This document shows positions 33,664 through 43,158 of a stretch of DNA of 64,000 bases, piece after piece; positions within the stretch are counted from its first letter, which is position 1, and each line of letters opens with the position of its first letter. A model generated the notes under the pieces. That model ran no database searches. It was not told the DNA's origin and worked only from the letters and a program-made list of their open reading frames with translations. The translations under genes were made by a program, and so were the position numbers. Source of the stretch: an uncultured Prevotellaceae bacterium (GTDB lineage: Bacteria > Bacteroidota > Bacteroidia > Bacteroidales > Bacteroidaceae). The stretch is from the NCBI GenBank assembly GCA_902771155.1, contig CACXVS010000009.1:1-64000 (forward strand). The letters run 5' to 3'.

Positions 33664-34962
33664 ATGCAATATAATTTTAGATGCCTGCTGTTGTTGACAG
33701 TCATGGCTTTGATGGTAGCTTGCGAGAAAGAAAAGACCTTTACCACCGTGCCCAGCATTCCACCTGAGGAGCAACCCGAGGAGCCTCAAGTGGAAGAACC
33801 GCAGGTGGCTGAGTTCTCACCCCTCCATGTGGAAGGGCGCTGGTTTGTGAATAAGGAGGGGGTGCGTCGTAACCTGCATGGTTTTGCCCAGACCTATAGT
33901 CCCTGGTTCAATGAACAGGGCTCGAAATGGAACAACTACGACGTTGATGCCTGTCTGAGCTATAACCAAGGTTTGATTAACAACATCCTCAAACAAGGTT
34001 GGAAGATGGACTTTGTGCGTATGCATATGGATCCTTACTGGAGCAATAAGCCTGGTGTGCAGACGACTGGTGAGAACGATATCTCGGCTTTTGACTTCGA
34101 GCGCTTTAAGAAGTATCTCGACGAGGTGTTCGTCCCTATGGCCGAGTATATCATATCTAAAAAAATGTATGTAGTGATGCGCCCACCTGGTGTCTGTCCT
34201 GAACAGATTACTATTGGAGGGGCCTATCACGACTATCTGAAGCAGGTATGGACCTACGTTGCCCAGCATCCAAGACTGTGTAACAATGGTTACGTGATGT
34301 TTGAGCTGTGCAATGAGCCCGTCCAGATCTGCGACGACGACGGCAAGGCCCTCGACAACTGGAACGGTTCGACGTTTGATGCACGTGGTAAGCAGATTAC
34401 CATATTTATGCAGGAAATCGTCGATGAAATGCGAAAATACTGCAACAATATCCTGCTGATTCCAGGACTGCACTACCAGATGCTATACAAGACCTTTGAG
34501 AAGTATCCCGTCGTGGGCGAAAACATCGGCTATGCCGTACACTGCTATCCTGGTTGGTATAACAGTGGTTACGACAGCGAAGTCGATGTGGTCTATGACA
34601 AATTCAAGGCAAGCTGGGACAACGAGATCATGCCCATTGGTAAGAAGGCACCTATTGTTGTCACTGAGATGGACTGGGCGCCTGCTGAGTATAATGCCTC
34701 ATGGGGCAAGGCCATCACTGGTGTGGCTGGTGGGAACGGCTTTGGTGCCAACTTTATGAAAGTGTGCGATGAGAGTTGTAATATCAGCTGGCTGTTATTC
34801 ACCGGTCCGGAATGGTTGGCTAAATACGACGATAAAGCCGCTGACAGCCACACCTTCCTGACTAATCCGGAGGCCTGTCCAAGACCCGTCTATCGGAAGT
34901 ATCTGGAATACGCCACCCCAGAGTACATTACCAAGATAAATTCTGCGAACTACGGCAAATAG
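33664..34962 (+). CDS. GH5-like glycoside hydrolase lipoprotein
   Basis: A 432-residue predicted lipoprotein (MQYNFRCLLLLTVMALMVAC, lipobox Cys20) with a Pro/Glu-rich linker before the catalytic domain. The TIM-barrel hallmarks of clan GH-A family 5 are visible: NLHGFAQTYS at the first strand, DFVRMHMDPYW, the acid/base Glu218 in FELCNEPVQ, HCYPGWY, and the nucleophile Glu335 in VVTEMDWAP. Cellulase, mannanase or related endo activity is likely; the substrate cannot be set from sequence alone. The start at 33664 gives the lipobox; an earlier in-frame codon lies inside the peptidase gene. It is 20 bases after that gene, perhaps in one transcript. Confidence 0.85.
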   Translation: MQYNFRCLLLLTVMALMVACEKEKTFTTVPSIPPEEQPEEPQVEEPQVAEFSPLHVEGRWFVNKEGVRRNLHGFAQTYSPWFNEQGSKWNNYDVDACLSYNQGLINNILKQGWKMDFVRMHMDPYWSNKPGVQTTGENDISAFDFERFKKYLDEVFVPMAEYIISKKMYVVMRPPGVCPEQITIGGAYHDYLKQVWTYVAQHPRLCNNGYVMFELCNEPVQICDDDGKALDNWNGSTFDARGKQITIFMQEIVDEMRKYCNNILLIPGLHYQMLYKTFEKYPVVGENIGYAVHCYPGWYNSGYDSEVDVVYDKFKASWDNEIMPIGKKAPIVVTEMDWAPAEYNASWGKAITGVAGGNGFGANFMKVCDESCNISWLLFTGPEWLAKYDDKAADSHTFLTNPEACPRPVYRKYLEYATPEYITKINSANYGK

Positions 34963-34968
34963 TCATTC

Positions 34969-35496
34969 CTATATCATACGGCTGATTTCTTCGATGGAAT
35001 CAGCCGTTTTGATATACTGTCGCCAGTCGCCACGAATCATGCCCTTCGCCTGCAGATCGTCGAGCATGGCAATGAGTGAGTCCCAGAAACCTTTCATGTT
35101 ATAAAGGATGACCAGTTTGTCGTGATAGCCGATGGTGGCAGAGGCAGCGACAGTAAAGACCTCATCGATGGTGCCGATGCCACCAGGCAAGGCGATGAAC
35201 ACATCGGCCTGGTCCATCATCAACTGCTTACGATCGCTCAGATTGTCACATGGGATATCAATATCCACATAGTCGCTGATACGGCCAGACTTCTCTACAA
35301 TCATCGGAACGATGCCGATGGTTCGACCTCCATGCTCTTTAGCCGCTTTGGCCAAACACTCCATCAGGCCCTGATTCACCCCACCATACACAATAGTATG
35401 ACCATTCTCAGCGGCCCACGTTCCCAACTGCTCCGTCATGACGAAGAAAGCCGGGTCAATCTGCTGGTTTGCAGAACAAAACACACATATCTTCAT
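34969..35496 (-). CDS. LOG-family (TIGR00730) Rossmann-fold protein
   Basis: A 175-residue cytoplasmic protein with the lysine-decarboxylase-like fold of the LOG family. It has the N-terminal strand ICVFCSANQQ, GGVNQGLMECLA and the signature PGGIGTIDEVF near residue 107. Characterised members are phosphoribohydrolases that cut the N-glycosidic bond of nucleoside monophosphates (cytokinin-type in plants); in bacteria the real substrate is often unclear. It lies 6 bases from the convergent GH5 gene. Its promoter -7 box is only about 9 bases before the ATG. Confidence 0.9.
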   Translation of the reverse strand: MKICVFCSANQQIDPAFFVMTEQLGTWAAENGHTIVYGGVNQGLMECLAKAAKEHGGRTIGIVPMIVEKSGRISDYVDIDIPCDNLSDRKQLMMDQADVFIALPGGIGTIDEVFTVAASATIGYHDKLVILYNMKGFWDSLIAMLDDLQAKGMIRGDWRQYIKTADSIEEISRMI

Positions 35497-35504
35497 AACT
35501 GCTG

Positions 35505-35512
35505 CAAAATTA
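35505..35512 (-). promoter_or_regulatory. -7 element of the LOG-family gene
   Basis: TAATTTTG on the minus strand, 8 bases before the ATG, so the transcript would have almost no leader. It sits back-to-back with the plus-strand promoter at 35526. Confidence 0.6.
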
Positions 35513-35525
35513 CAAAAAAAATTTG

Positions 35526-35533
35526 TATCTTTG
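35526..35533 (+). promoter_or_regulatory. -7 element of the DEAD-box helicase gene
   Basis: TATCTTTG followed by CACCC, immediately before the ATG at 35539. The -33 box is weak. Confidence 0.65.
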
Positions 35534-35538
35534 CACCC

Positions 35539-37326
35539 ATGATGAAGACTTTTGAAGAATTAGGCGTCAGCGAGGAGATTCGCAAGGCCATTGAGGAGTT
35601 AGGATTTGTGCAGCCGATGCCTGTGCAGGAGGCTGTGATTCCCTATCTGTTAGGTAACCAGAACGATGTCATCGCCCTTGCCCAGACAGGTACGGGTAAG
35701 ACGGCGGCTTTCGGTATTCCACTGCTGATGCGCCTCGACACCAACTGGCGAGACACACAGGCTCTGGTGCTATCACCCACTCGTGAACTCTGTCTGCAGA
35801 TAACAGATGATATCCGAGACTTTGCCAAGTATATGGACGGTGTGCATGTGGAGGCCGTCTATGGCGGTGCCTCTATCGAGCCCCAGATGCGCGCCCTGAA
35901 GAAAGGCGTGAACATCATCGTGGCCACCCCTGGTCGTCTGGTGGATCTGATGCACCGTGGTTATGCCCGTCTGGAACAGGTAAGGAATATTGTGCTCGAC
36001 GAGGCCGACGAGATGCTGAACATGGGATTCTCTGATAGTATCAACGAAATCTTCGAGTCGTTGCCAGCAGAGCACAACACCCTGATGTTCTCAGCAACGA
36101 TGAGTAGGGAGGTGGAGCGCGTGGCCAAGAACTATCTGCACGATTATAAGGAGATTGTGGTGGGCTCTCGTAATGAGGGCGCAGAGAACGTGAACCACAT
36201 CTATTATATGGTGAACGCCAAGGACAAATATCTCGCCCTGAAGCGCATCGTGGATTACTACCCCAGAATCTTTGCCATCATCTTCTGTCGCACAAAAGTG
36301 GAGACACAGGAGGTGGCCGACAAACTGATAAAAGACGGCTATAATGCGGAGTCGCTGCATGGTGACCTCTCACAGCCTCAACGCGACCAGACCATGCAGA
36401 AGTTCCGTCAGCATCTGACACAGTTGCTCGTAGCGACGGATGTGGCTGCAAGAGGTCTGGATGTAGATGATCTGACACACGTCATCAACTTCGGATTGCC
36501 CGATGATATTGAGAACTATACCCATCGCTCTGGTCGTACGGGCCGTGCTGGCAAGAAAGGTACGAGCATATCGATAGTACATAGTCGTGAGAAGTTCAAG
36601 ATCCGCAATATCGAAAAGGAGATTGGCAAGGAGTTTGTCAAGGCGGAGATTCCGTCGGCAGAGGAGATCTGCAAGAAACAGCTCTACAAGGTGATGGACC
36701 AGATTGTGAAGACCGACGTGGACGATGAGGAGATTGCCCCATTCCTGAAAGACATCAATCGCTACTTTGAGTATATCGACAAGGAGGAACTCATCAAGAA
36801 GATTGTTTCCCTGGAGTTTGGCAAGTTCCTGGCTTACTATGCCGAAGCACCTGAGATTGAGGCAGTGGTGCCAGACAAGAATCAGAAAAGGCCCCAGAGC
36901 GATAAGCAGAAAGTACAGAACAAGGCCGCTAAGGGGTATCGCAGGCTCTTTATCAATTTAGGTAAGCGTGATGGCTTCTACCCTGGAGAACTGATGCAGA
37001 CACTGAACCGTTTTGTGGGAGGTCGTCAGGAAGTGGGACATATCGATCTGCTCGACACCATCTCGTATTTCGAGGTTCCTGAAAAGGATGCCAAGAAAGT
37101 GATGATTCAACTTTCTGGTATCAGGTATAAAGGTCGTACGGTCAGATGTAATGATTCAGAGGATAAGGGTGCAGCCTCGAAATCCTCAGCCCGGGCACCT
37201 CGTTCTGCTAAGAAAGAGGATTGGCGTGAACTGATCAACAAACCTCGACGTGACTTCAAAGGCGAGGAGCCCGATTTCAGCGAAGAAGGCTGGGCCATGC
37301 GCAAGCCCCGCAAAAAGAAGAAATAG
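35539..37326 (+). CDS. DEAD-box ATP-dependent RNA helicase with DbpA-type RNA-binding domain
   Basis: A 595-residue helicase (or 594 from the second ATG, 35542). Motifs are seen in order: Q motif (GFVQPMPVQEAVI), I AQTGTGKTAAF, Ia PTRELCLQ, II VLDEADEML, III FSATMS, IV IIFCRTK, V VATDVAARGLD and VI HRSGRTGRAGKKG. The C-terminal region (YRRLFINLGKRDGFYPGELM, then a small beta fold) matches the DbpA/CsdA RNA-recognition domain, and the tail is basic (RKPRKKKK). DeaD/CsdA-like proteins remodel rRNA and mRNA, often in the cold. An in-frame codon far upstream lies inside the divergent LOG gene and is rejected because the promoter is at 35526. Confidence 0.95.
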   Translation: MMKTFEELGVSEEIRKAIEELGFVQPMPVQEAVIPYLLGNQNDVIALAQTGTGKTAAFGIPLLMRLDTNWRDTQALVLSPTRELCLQITDDIRDFAKYMDGVHVEAVYGGASIEPQMRALKKGVNIIVATPGRLVDLMHRGYARLEQVRNIVLDEADEMLNMGFSDSINEIFESLPAEHNTLMFSATMSREVERVAKNYLHDYKEIVVGSRNEGAENVNHIYYMVNAKDKYLALKRIVDYYPRIFAIIFCRTKVETQEVADKLIKDGYNAESLHGDLSQPQRDQTMQKFRQHLTQLLVATDVAARGLDVDDLTHVINFGLPDDIENYTHRSGRTGRAGKKGTSISIVHSREKFKIRNIEKEIGKEFVKAEIPSAEEICKKQLYKVMDQIVKTDVDDEEIAPFLKDINRYFEYIDKEELIKKIVSLEFGKFLAYYAEAPEIEAVVPDKNQKRPQSDKQKVQNKAAKGYRRLFINLGKRDGFYPGELMQTLNRFVGGRQEVGHIDLLDTISYFEVPEKDAKKVMIQLSGIRYKGRTVRCNDSEDKGAASKSSARAPRSAKKEDWRELINKPRRDFKGEEPDFSEEGWAMRKPRKKKK

Positions 37327-37366
37327 TTTTCATAGTAAAATATTTCGTTATTCCACAATTGTTTTG

Positions 37367-37374
37367 TATCTTTG
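37367..37374 (+). promoter_or_regulatory. -7 element of the 37399 gene
   Basis: TATCTTTG followed by CAGACG; a TTTCG is found at the -33 position. Leader of about 18 bases. Confidence 0.6.
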
Positions 37375-37398
37375 CAGACGTAAAACCTAAACATTAAA

Positions 37399-38037
37399 AT
37401 GAAGAAACTAATCGTAATCGCACTGATGATGGTGGGAGGGCTGCAAGTGGTTGGCGCCCAGAACACTATTCAAAGTATCCGTGAGGCTTATCAGGCTCAG
37501 AAAAAAGTCATCGCCGAGATGTGTGAGACTTATCCGTACGAGGGAATGCCGCCCGCATTATATCATCTGAAGGTACTCATGAACCTGCCCGCCACAGGAC
37601 TGCACGAGGAGAACATCCGTATGTACTTTGGAGAACAGGAGCAGGACGACGAGGAGAACTACAATCCCTATCCTCCCCACTACCTGAGTTTCCTGACGAC
37701 GAAGTATAACTATGCGGCCCGACAGTTCTACGAGGAGTATCTCTACGACAATCAGGGGCAGCTGTTGTTTATCTATGCACAGACACCCGATATCGATATG
37801 GGTTGTATGCACGAGTTGAGGCTTTACTTCGACGGGCAGAAACTGTTGCGCCTGAACGTGAAGAAATCAGAGGAACTGGAATCGTTTGATGACACAGCTA
37901 CCAAGAAGGCCGGCTTTAAGGACGTCTATACTGGCACGACAATCCCAGAAGCCTATCAGGAATTCTGCGACATATATATAGCGAAGGCGAAGCAGTTTCT
38001 TGGGATGTTTAAAAGCATAGACAACGTGGTGTACTAA
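37399..38037 (+). CDS. Exported protein of unknown function
   Basis: A 212-residue protein with a signal peptide (MKKLIVIALMMVGGLQVVGA, cleaved after Ala-Gln). The mature part has an N-terminal helix (SIREAYQAQKKVIAEMCETY) and then mixed strands with many Tyr and acidic residues (EQEQDDEENYNPYPPHYLSF, YEEYLYDNQGQLLFIYAQTP). No known domain is recognised. It lies between the helicase and the glycan-degradation genes and has its own promoter, so it may not belong to either group. The spacer to the next gene holds a GAAGAATT repeat. Confidence 0.75.
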   Translation: MKKLIVIALMMVGGLQVVGAQNTIQSIREAYQAQKKVIAEMCETYPYEGMPPALYHLKVLMNLPATGLHEENIRMYFGEQEQDDEENYNPYPPHYLSFLTTKYNYAARQFYEEYLYDNQGQLLFIYAQTPDIDMGCMHELRLYFDGQKLLRLNVKKSEELESFDDTATKKAGFKDVYTGTTIPEAYQEFCDIYIAKAKQFLGMFKSIDNVVY

Positions 38038-38066
38038 AGGATTGAAGAATTGAAGAATTGAAAATA
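38037..38066 (+). repeat. GAAGAATT repeat before the esterase-GH43 fusion gene
   Basis: Three copies of ATTGAAGA directly after the stop of the previous gene and 8 bases before the ATG at 38075. Confidence 0.75.
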
Positions 38067-38074
38067 TTGGAATT

Positions 38075-40531
38075 ATGAGGAAACTGATTTTATCATGCAT
38101 GCTTTGCGGAGCGGGAATGATGGTGAGTGCTCAGGAGGCGCCTAAGTCGAGAATCATTGAAGACGGGGGTACAGGTCCCTATAAGGTGGTGATGACCGAA
38201 GTGGCCGGACTGGCTGAGCACACCGTGTTTACGCCTCAAGACCTCTCGGCCTTCAGTGCTGAGAAGCCTCTTCCTGTGCTGGTGTGGGGTAATGGTGCTT
38301 GCGCCAACTCGCCATGGGAGCACATGAACTTTCTGAACGAGATTGCCTCGAACGGATTCCTCGTGCTTGCTACGGGTATCATCCCGATGGTGGACGAGTA
38401 TTACAGGGGGCCGATGAGCCGTACGGAGCAACAGATCGAGAGCATCGACTGGGCTTTCGCTCAGAATGCTGACCCGCAGTCGCCCTACTATCAGAAGATC
38501 GACCTGAAGAATATCTGCGTGGCAGGTATGTCGTGCGGTGGATTGCAGACACTCTTTAACTGTGCTGATAAGCGCATCAAGGCTCTGATGATCTGCAATA
38601 GTGGTCTCTTCAATCAGCAGAACGCCCATCAGGCTGTAGGCGGTATGCCTATGCCTCCTAAGGAGAAACTGAAGGAGATTCACACTCCCATCATGTATCT
38701 GCTGGGTGGTAAGGAAGATATTGCCTACGAGAACGGCATGGACGACTTCCACCGCATTAACCACGTGCCTGCCTGTGCCATCAACTTCCCCGTAGGGCAT
38801 GGCGGTACCTATCGTGAGCCCCATGGTGGTGAGTTCACAATTGCTGCCCTGGCTTGGCTGAAGTGGCAACTGAAGGGTGACGCTGAGGCGAAGAAGATGT
38901 TCGTGGGCAAGGACTGTGGAATCCTGAATCGCGAGGGATGGACGATTGAAAAGAACGGACTCTTTGAGAATAACGACTACGAAACACTGCAGACGGAGCC
39001 TATACAGAATCCGATGCTGTGGGCCGATGTACCCGATCCCGACGTGATTCGCGTGGGCGATACCTTCTATCTGGTCTCTACCACAATGCACCTGATGCCA
39101 GGTGCACCAGTGATGGCTTCTAAAGACCTGAAGAACTGGGAAACGGTAAGCTATATCTTCGACCGCCTGACAGACTCGCCCAAGTACGACCTGCAAGAGG
39201 GTACGGCATATGGGCGCGGTCAGTGGGCTACCTCGCTGAAATATCATAAGGGCAAGTTCTATGCGCTCCTGGCTCCCAACGAGCGGGGTGCTATGGGCGA
39301 TACCTATATCTTCTCGGCAGAGAAAGCCGAAGGCCCTTGGAATCTGGTTTCGCGTATGCGCCACTTCCACGACTGCTCGCTTTTCTTTGACGACGACGAC
39401 AGAGTATATGTTGTTTATGGTACGGGTGAGTTGATGGAGCTGAAGCAGGATCTCTCGGATGTCATCGAGGGCACCTATCAGAAGATATTCGAGCGCGAAG
39501 AAGACGAGAAAGGACTCCTGGAGGGGTCACGTATGATCAAGCACAATGGCAAGTACTACCTGCTGATGATTTCTCACACTTACGCCCCAGGGCGTCATCG
39601 TCGTGAGGTTTGCTATAGGGCTAACGATATTCACGGTCCTTACGAGAAGCAGGTGATTCTGGAAAGTGAGTTCGGTGGTTTCTCATACGAGGCACAGGGT
39701 ACTATCGTGGATTCGCCTGATGGTGACTGGTATGGCATTATCTTCCAGGATCGTGGCGGTGTGGGACGTGTGCTCACGGTGATGCCCTGCCGATGGATCA
39801 ACGGTTGGCCGATGCTGGGTGACGTGAACGGGAAAGTGCCTGACACGATGCTGCCCTACGTCAGCGGACAGCCCAAGACAACCATCGTAAAGGGCGATGA
39901 TTTCTCTGCCAACAGACTTGGACTGCACTGGCAATGGAACCATAATCCCATCGACGAGGCTTGGAGTCTGACAGAGCGACCGGGTTATCTGCGTCTGAAG
40001 ACCAACCGCGTGGTGAAGACACTCTACCTGGCACCCAACACGCTGACTCAGCGCATGGAGGGTCCCACCTGTACGGGGGCTATCGTGATGGACCTCTCGA
40101 AGATGAAAGACGGCGACTGTGCCGGACTGGCTGCCTTCAATAGTGATACGGGTGCCCTGACCGTAAAGAAGCAGGGCAAGAAGCTTATCTTGGAGATGAA
40201 TGAACAGAAAGTGGAACTCTCGGATCGTGACAAGGAGGTGACGAAGTTTGAGGAGAACCCCATCGAAAGTGTGGCGCTGAAGCAGCAGAAGATCTGGCTG
40301 AGAATCGACGCAGACTTCCGTCCTAATGGTCATGGCAGGGGTACGGATACCGCTAACTTCTTCTACAGTCTCGACGGTGAGACTTGGACACAGATAGGCA
40401 CCAAGGACTATCGGCTGAACTTCGACTGGCGCCGTTTCTTCATGGGCACCAAGTTCGGCATCTTCAACTATGCCACGAAGAAGAAGGGCGGCTATGTGGA
40501 TATCGATGAATTCAACTATAAGAAACCATAA
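38075..40531 (+). CDS. Two-domain carbohydrate esterase-GH43 glycosidase fusion, exported
   Basis: An 818-residue exported protein (signal peptide MRKLILSCMLCGAGMMVSAQ). Residues about 25-290 are an alpha/beta-hydrolase: VLVWGNGACANSPWEHMNF (oxyanion region), nucleophile Ser153 in VAGMSCGGLQT, GGKEDIAYENG (likely acid) and the FPVGHGGTYREPHGG histidine. Residues about 305-590 form a GH43 propeller with PDPDVIR (Asp321 likely base) and LLEGSRM (Glu483 likely acid). The last part is the beta-xylosidase C-terminal sandwich (DDFSANRLGLHWQWNHNP). It should remove ester groups and xylose or arabinose from the same chain. The GH3 beta-xylosidase-like gene starts 5 bases later, so the two are co-translated. 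Confidence 0.9.
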   Translation: MRKLILSCMLCGAGMMVSAQEAPKSRIIEDGGTGPYKVVMTEVAGLAEHTVFTPQDLSAFSAEKPLPVLVWGNGACANSPWEHMNFLNEIASNGFLVLATGIIPMVDEYYRGPMSRTEQQIESIDWAFAQNADPQSPYYQKIDLKNICVAGMSCGGLQTLFNCADKRIKALMICNSGLFNQQNAHQAVGGMPMPPKEKLKEIHTPIMYLLGGKEDIAYENGMDDFHRINHVPACAINFPVGHGGTYREPHGGEFTIAALAWLKWQLKGDAEAKKMFVGKDCGILNREGWTIEKNGLFENNDYETLQTEPIQNPMLWADVPDPDVIRVGDTFYLVSTTMHLMPGAPVMASKDLKNWETVSYIFDRLTDSPKYDLQEGTAYGRGQWATSLKYHKGKFYALLAPNERGAMGDTYIFSAEKAEGPWNLVSRMRHFHDCSLFFDDDDRVYVVYGTGELMELKQDLSDVIEGTYQKIFEREEDEKGLLEGSRMIKHNGKYYLLMISHTYAPGRHRREVCYRANDIHGPYEKQVILESEFGGFSYEAQGTIVDSPDGDWYGIIFQDRGGVGRVLTVMPCRWINGWPMLGDVNGKVPDTMLPYVSGQPKTTIVKGDDFSANRLGLHWQWNHNPIDEAWSLTERPGYLRLKTNRVVKTLYLAPNTLTQRMEGPTCTGAIVMDLSKMKDGDCAGLAAFNSDTGALTVKKQGKKLILEMNEQKVELSDRDKEVTKFEENPIESVALKQQKIWLRIDADFRPNGHGRGTDTANFFYSLDGETWTQIGTKDYRLNFDWRRFFMGTKFGIFNYATKKKGGYVDIDEFNYKKP

Positions 40532-40536
40532 AAACG

Positions 40537-43158
40537 ATGAAAAAAGTATTAGTATCAACAATCCTATTTTGTCTGACCGTCGTGGCCTCAGCCCAGACGG
40601 CATCAGAGTTTAAGTATCCGTTCCAGAACCCCAATCTCTCGAACGAAGAACGCGTAGAGAATCTGCTTTCACTATTGACACCCGACGAGAAGGTGGGACT
40701 GATGATGAACAAGTCGGTCTCGATAGACCGTCTGGGTATTCCATCGTACAACTGGTGGAGTGAGGCTTGTCATGGTGTGCGCCAGGGTGGCTACACCGTC
40801 TATCCCCAGCCAATCGGTATGGCTGCGGCTTTCAATGCCCAGCTGGTGTATGACGTGTTCTCGCAGGTGTCCGACGAGGCCCGTGCCAACTGGAACCGCA
40901 CTGACCATAACGACCCTCAGTTGTTTAATGTACCTCAGGGTGTGACCTATTATCCCGGAAATCCGGAACTGACCTTCTGGTGCCCTAATGTGAACATCTT
41001 CCGTGATCCCCGCTGGGGGCGCGGTCAGGAGACCTGTGGTGAGGATCCGTATATGAATGCCGTACTGGGTGTGCAGACGGTGTTGGGCATGCAGGGTAAC
41101 GATAGCCGTTACTTCAAGACGCATGCCTGTGCCAAGCACTATGCCGTGCACAGCGGTCCTGAGCCCCTGCGCCACTCGATGAACGTGGAGCCCACCAACC
41201 GTGACCTCTGGGAGACTTATCTGCCTGCCTTCAAGGCGCTCGTCAAGAAGGCCAACGTGAGAGAGGTGATGTGCGCCTACCAGCGTTTCGAAGGGAAGCC
41301 CTGTTGTACGAGCGACCGTCTGCTCATCGACATCCTACGTAACAAGTGGGGTTACGATGCGATTGTGCTCACCGACTGCGACGCCATCAACAATTTCTTC
41401 AACAAAGGCCAGCATGAGACACATAAGGACGGACTCGCTGCTTCGGTTGACGCCGTGCTGAACGGTACCGATCTAGAATGCGGTAAGGTGTTTATGTCAC
41501 TTGGTGAGGGCCTGAAGAAAGGCCTCATCAAGGAGAGCGACCTCGACGCCCATCTGCGTAAGACCCTGATGGGGCGCTTCGAACTGGGAATGTTCGACCC
41601 TGCCGACATGCTGCCTTGGGCTAAGCTAGGTCCAGAGGTGATCAGCAGTGAAAAGAACAACGCCCTGGCCACGCAGGCTGCTCGTGAGTCGATGGTGCTG
41701 TTGGAGAATAAAGGCAACGTACTGCCTCTCTCGAAAGCCATCAAGACACTGGCCGTGATCGGTCCTAACGCTGACGACGTGAACCTGTTGAACGGTAACT
41801 ATGGCGGAACCCCCACGGAGGAACACCAGATATCGCTGCTCAGTGGTATCAAGGCCGCTGTGCCCGAGGCTAAAGTCATCTACCAGAAGGCCTGTGAACT
41901 CGATGACGAATATACCACTATGCATCACCTGCAGGACTTCAACGGTGGTAAGGGTGTGAAGGTGGAGTTCTATAATAATAAGGAACTCGCTGGCGAACCT
42001 GCCAAGACAGATTATTACAACGAACTGAACTTCTCGACCTTCGGTGCCTGGGGCTTTGCCCAGGGCGTGAACCGCGATACCCTCTCGGTACGTATCAGCG
42101 GTCAGTATGTCTCGACCTTTACGGGTGAGATGAAATATACGCTGATGACCGACAACGGCTACGTGCTGAAGGTGAACGGCGAAGTGGTGGAAGAGGCGCA
42201 GGCCGGTGGTCGTCGTTTCTTCGGATTCGGACGCAAGCCAGAGTACAAGTCGTTCCCCGTGGAGAAGGGCAAGACCTACGACGTGGTGATTGAATACAAG
42301 CATGGCAACGGTCAGTTTGCCATGTTGCGTGGTGACATCTGCGAGCGCAATCTCGTAGACTTTGCCGATCTGGCCAACGAGGTGAAAGGTGCCGACGCCA
42401 TTATCATCATCGGTGGTATCTCTGCCCAGATGGAGGGCGAGGGTGGCGACAAGAAAGACATCGAGTTGCCGAAGGTGCAGCAGATGCTGGTAAAAGCAAT
42501 GCACCAGACTGGTAAGCCCGTGATCTTCGTGAACTGCTCGGGTTCAGCCATCGCCTTTGGAAGTGTGGAGGGAGAGTACGACGCCCTGTTGCAGGCCTGG
42601 TATGCTGGTCAGGGTGGTGCGAAGGCACTCGCTGAGGTGCTGTTTGGAGACTACAACCCAGGTGGTAAGCTGCCTGTGACCTTCTATCGCTCGAACGACG
42701 ATCTGCCCGATTTCCTCGACTACTCGATGAAGAACCGCACCTACCGCTATTTTACGGGTGTTCCCCAGTATGCCTTCGGCTACGGTCTGAGCTATACCAC
42801 CTTCAATGTGGGTACAGGCAAACTCTCGGCTAAGAAGATGAAGAAAGACGGAAAGGTGACGCTCACTGTGCCTGTGAAGAATACAGGTAAGCGTGAGGGT
42901 ACGGAAACTATTCAGGTATATGTGAAGGCTCTCGACGATGCCGGCGCACCCATCAAGGCCCTGAAGGGATTCCAGAAATTATCGTTGAAGGCCGGTGAGA
43001 CCAAGACGGCCACCATCACCCTTGACGGGGAGGCCTTCGAGTACTATGATGAGATGATCGACGAACTGGCTGTAAAACCTGGTCGCTACCAGATTCTCTA
43101 TGGCACCTCGTCGCTCGACAAGGATCTGAAGGCTTTTGACTTTGTAGTTGAAAATTGA
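40537..43158 (+). CDS. GH3 beta-xylosidase/beta-glucosidase with PA14 insertion, exported
   Basis: An 873-residue exported enzyme (signal peptide MKKVLVSTILFCLTVVASAQ). The GH3 N-terminal barrel is clear (WWSEACHGV, NVNIFRDPRWGRGQETCGEDP, HACAKHYAVHSGPE), and the nucleophile is Asp280 in VLTDCDAINNFF. The alpha/beta sandwich domain begins at VLPLSKAIKTLAVIGPNADD. A PA14-type insertion lies at about residues 465-600 (YNNKELAGEP, TLMTDNGYVLKVNGEVV). The end is a fibronectin type III-like domain. The EACHGV form and the neighbours favour a xylosidase; specificity is inferred. It is 5 bases after the fusion gene and 16 bases before GH97. Confidence 0.93.
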   Translation: MKKVLVSTILFCLTVVASAQTASEFKYPFQNPNLSNEERVENLLSLLTPDEKVGLMMNKSVSIDRLGIPSYNWWSEACHGVRQGGYTVYPQPIGMAAAFNAQLVYDVFSQVSDEARANWNRTDHNDPQLFNVPQGVTYYPGNPELTFWCPNVNIFRDPRWGRGQETCGEDPYMNAVLGVQTVLGMQGNDSRYFKTHACAKHYAVHSGPEPLRHSMNVEPTNRDLWETYLPAFKALVKKANVREVMCAYQRFEGKPCCTSDRLLIDILRNKWGYDAIVLTDCDAINNFFNKGQHETHKDGLAASVDAVLNGTDLECGKVFMSLGEGLKKGLIKESDLDAHLRKTLMGRFELGMFDPADMLPWAKLGPEVISSEKNNALATQAARESMVLLENKGNVLPLSKAIKTLAVIGPNADDVNLLNGNYGGTPTEEHQISLLSGIKAAVPEAKVIYQKACELDDEYTTMHHLQDFNGGKGVKVEFYNNKELAGEPAKTDYYNELNFSTFGAWGFAQGVNRDTLSVRISGQYVSTFTGEMKYTLMTDNGYVLKVNGEVVEEAQAGGRRFFGFGRKPEYKSFPVEKGKTYDVVIEYKHGNGQFAMLRGDICERNLVDFADLANEVKGADAIIIIGGISAQMEGEGGDKKDIELPKVQQMLVKAMHQTGKPVIFVNCSGSAIAFGSVEGEYDALLQAWYAGQGGAKALAEVLFGDYNPGGKLPVTFYRSNDDLPDFLDYSMKNRTYRYFTGVPQYAFGYGLSYTTFNVGTGKLSAKKMKKDGKVTLTVPVKNTGKREGTETIQVYVKALDDAGAPIKALKGFQKLSLKAGETKTATITLDGEAFEYYDEMIDELAVKPGRYQILYGTSSLDKDLKAFDFVVEN

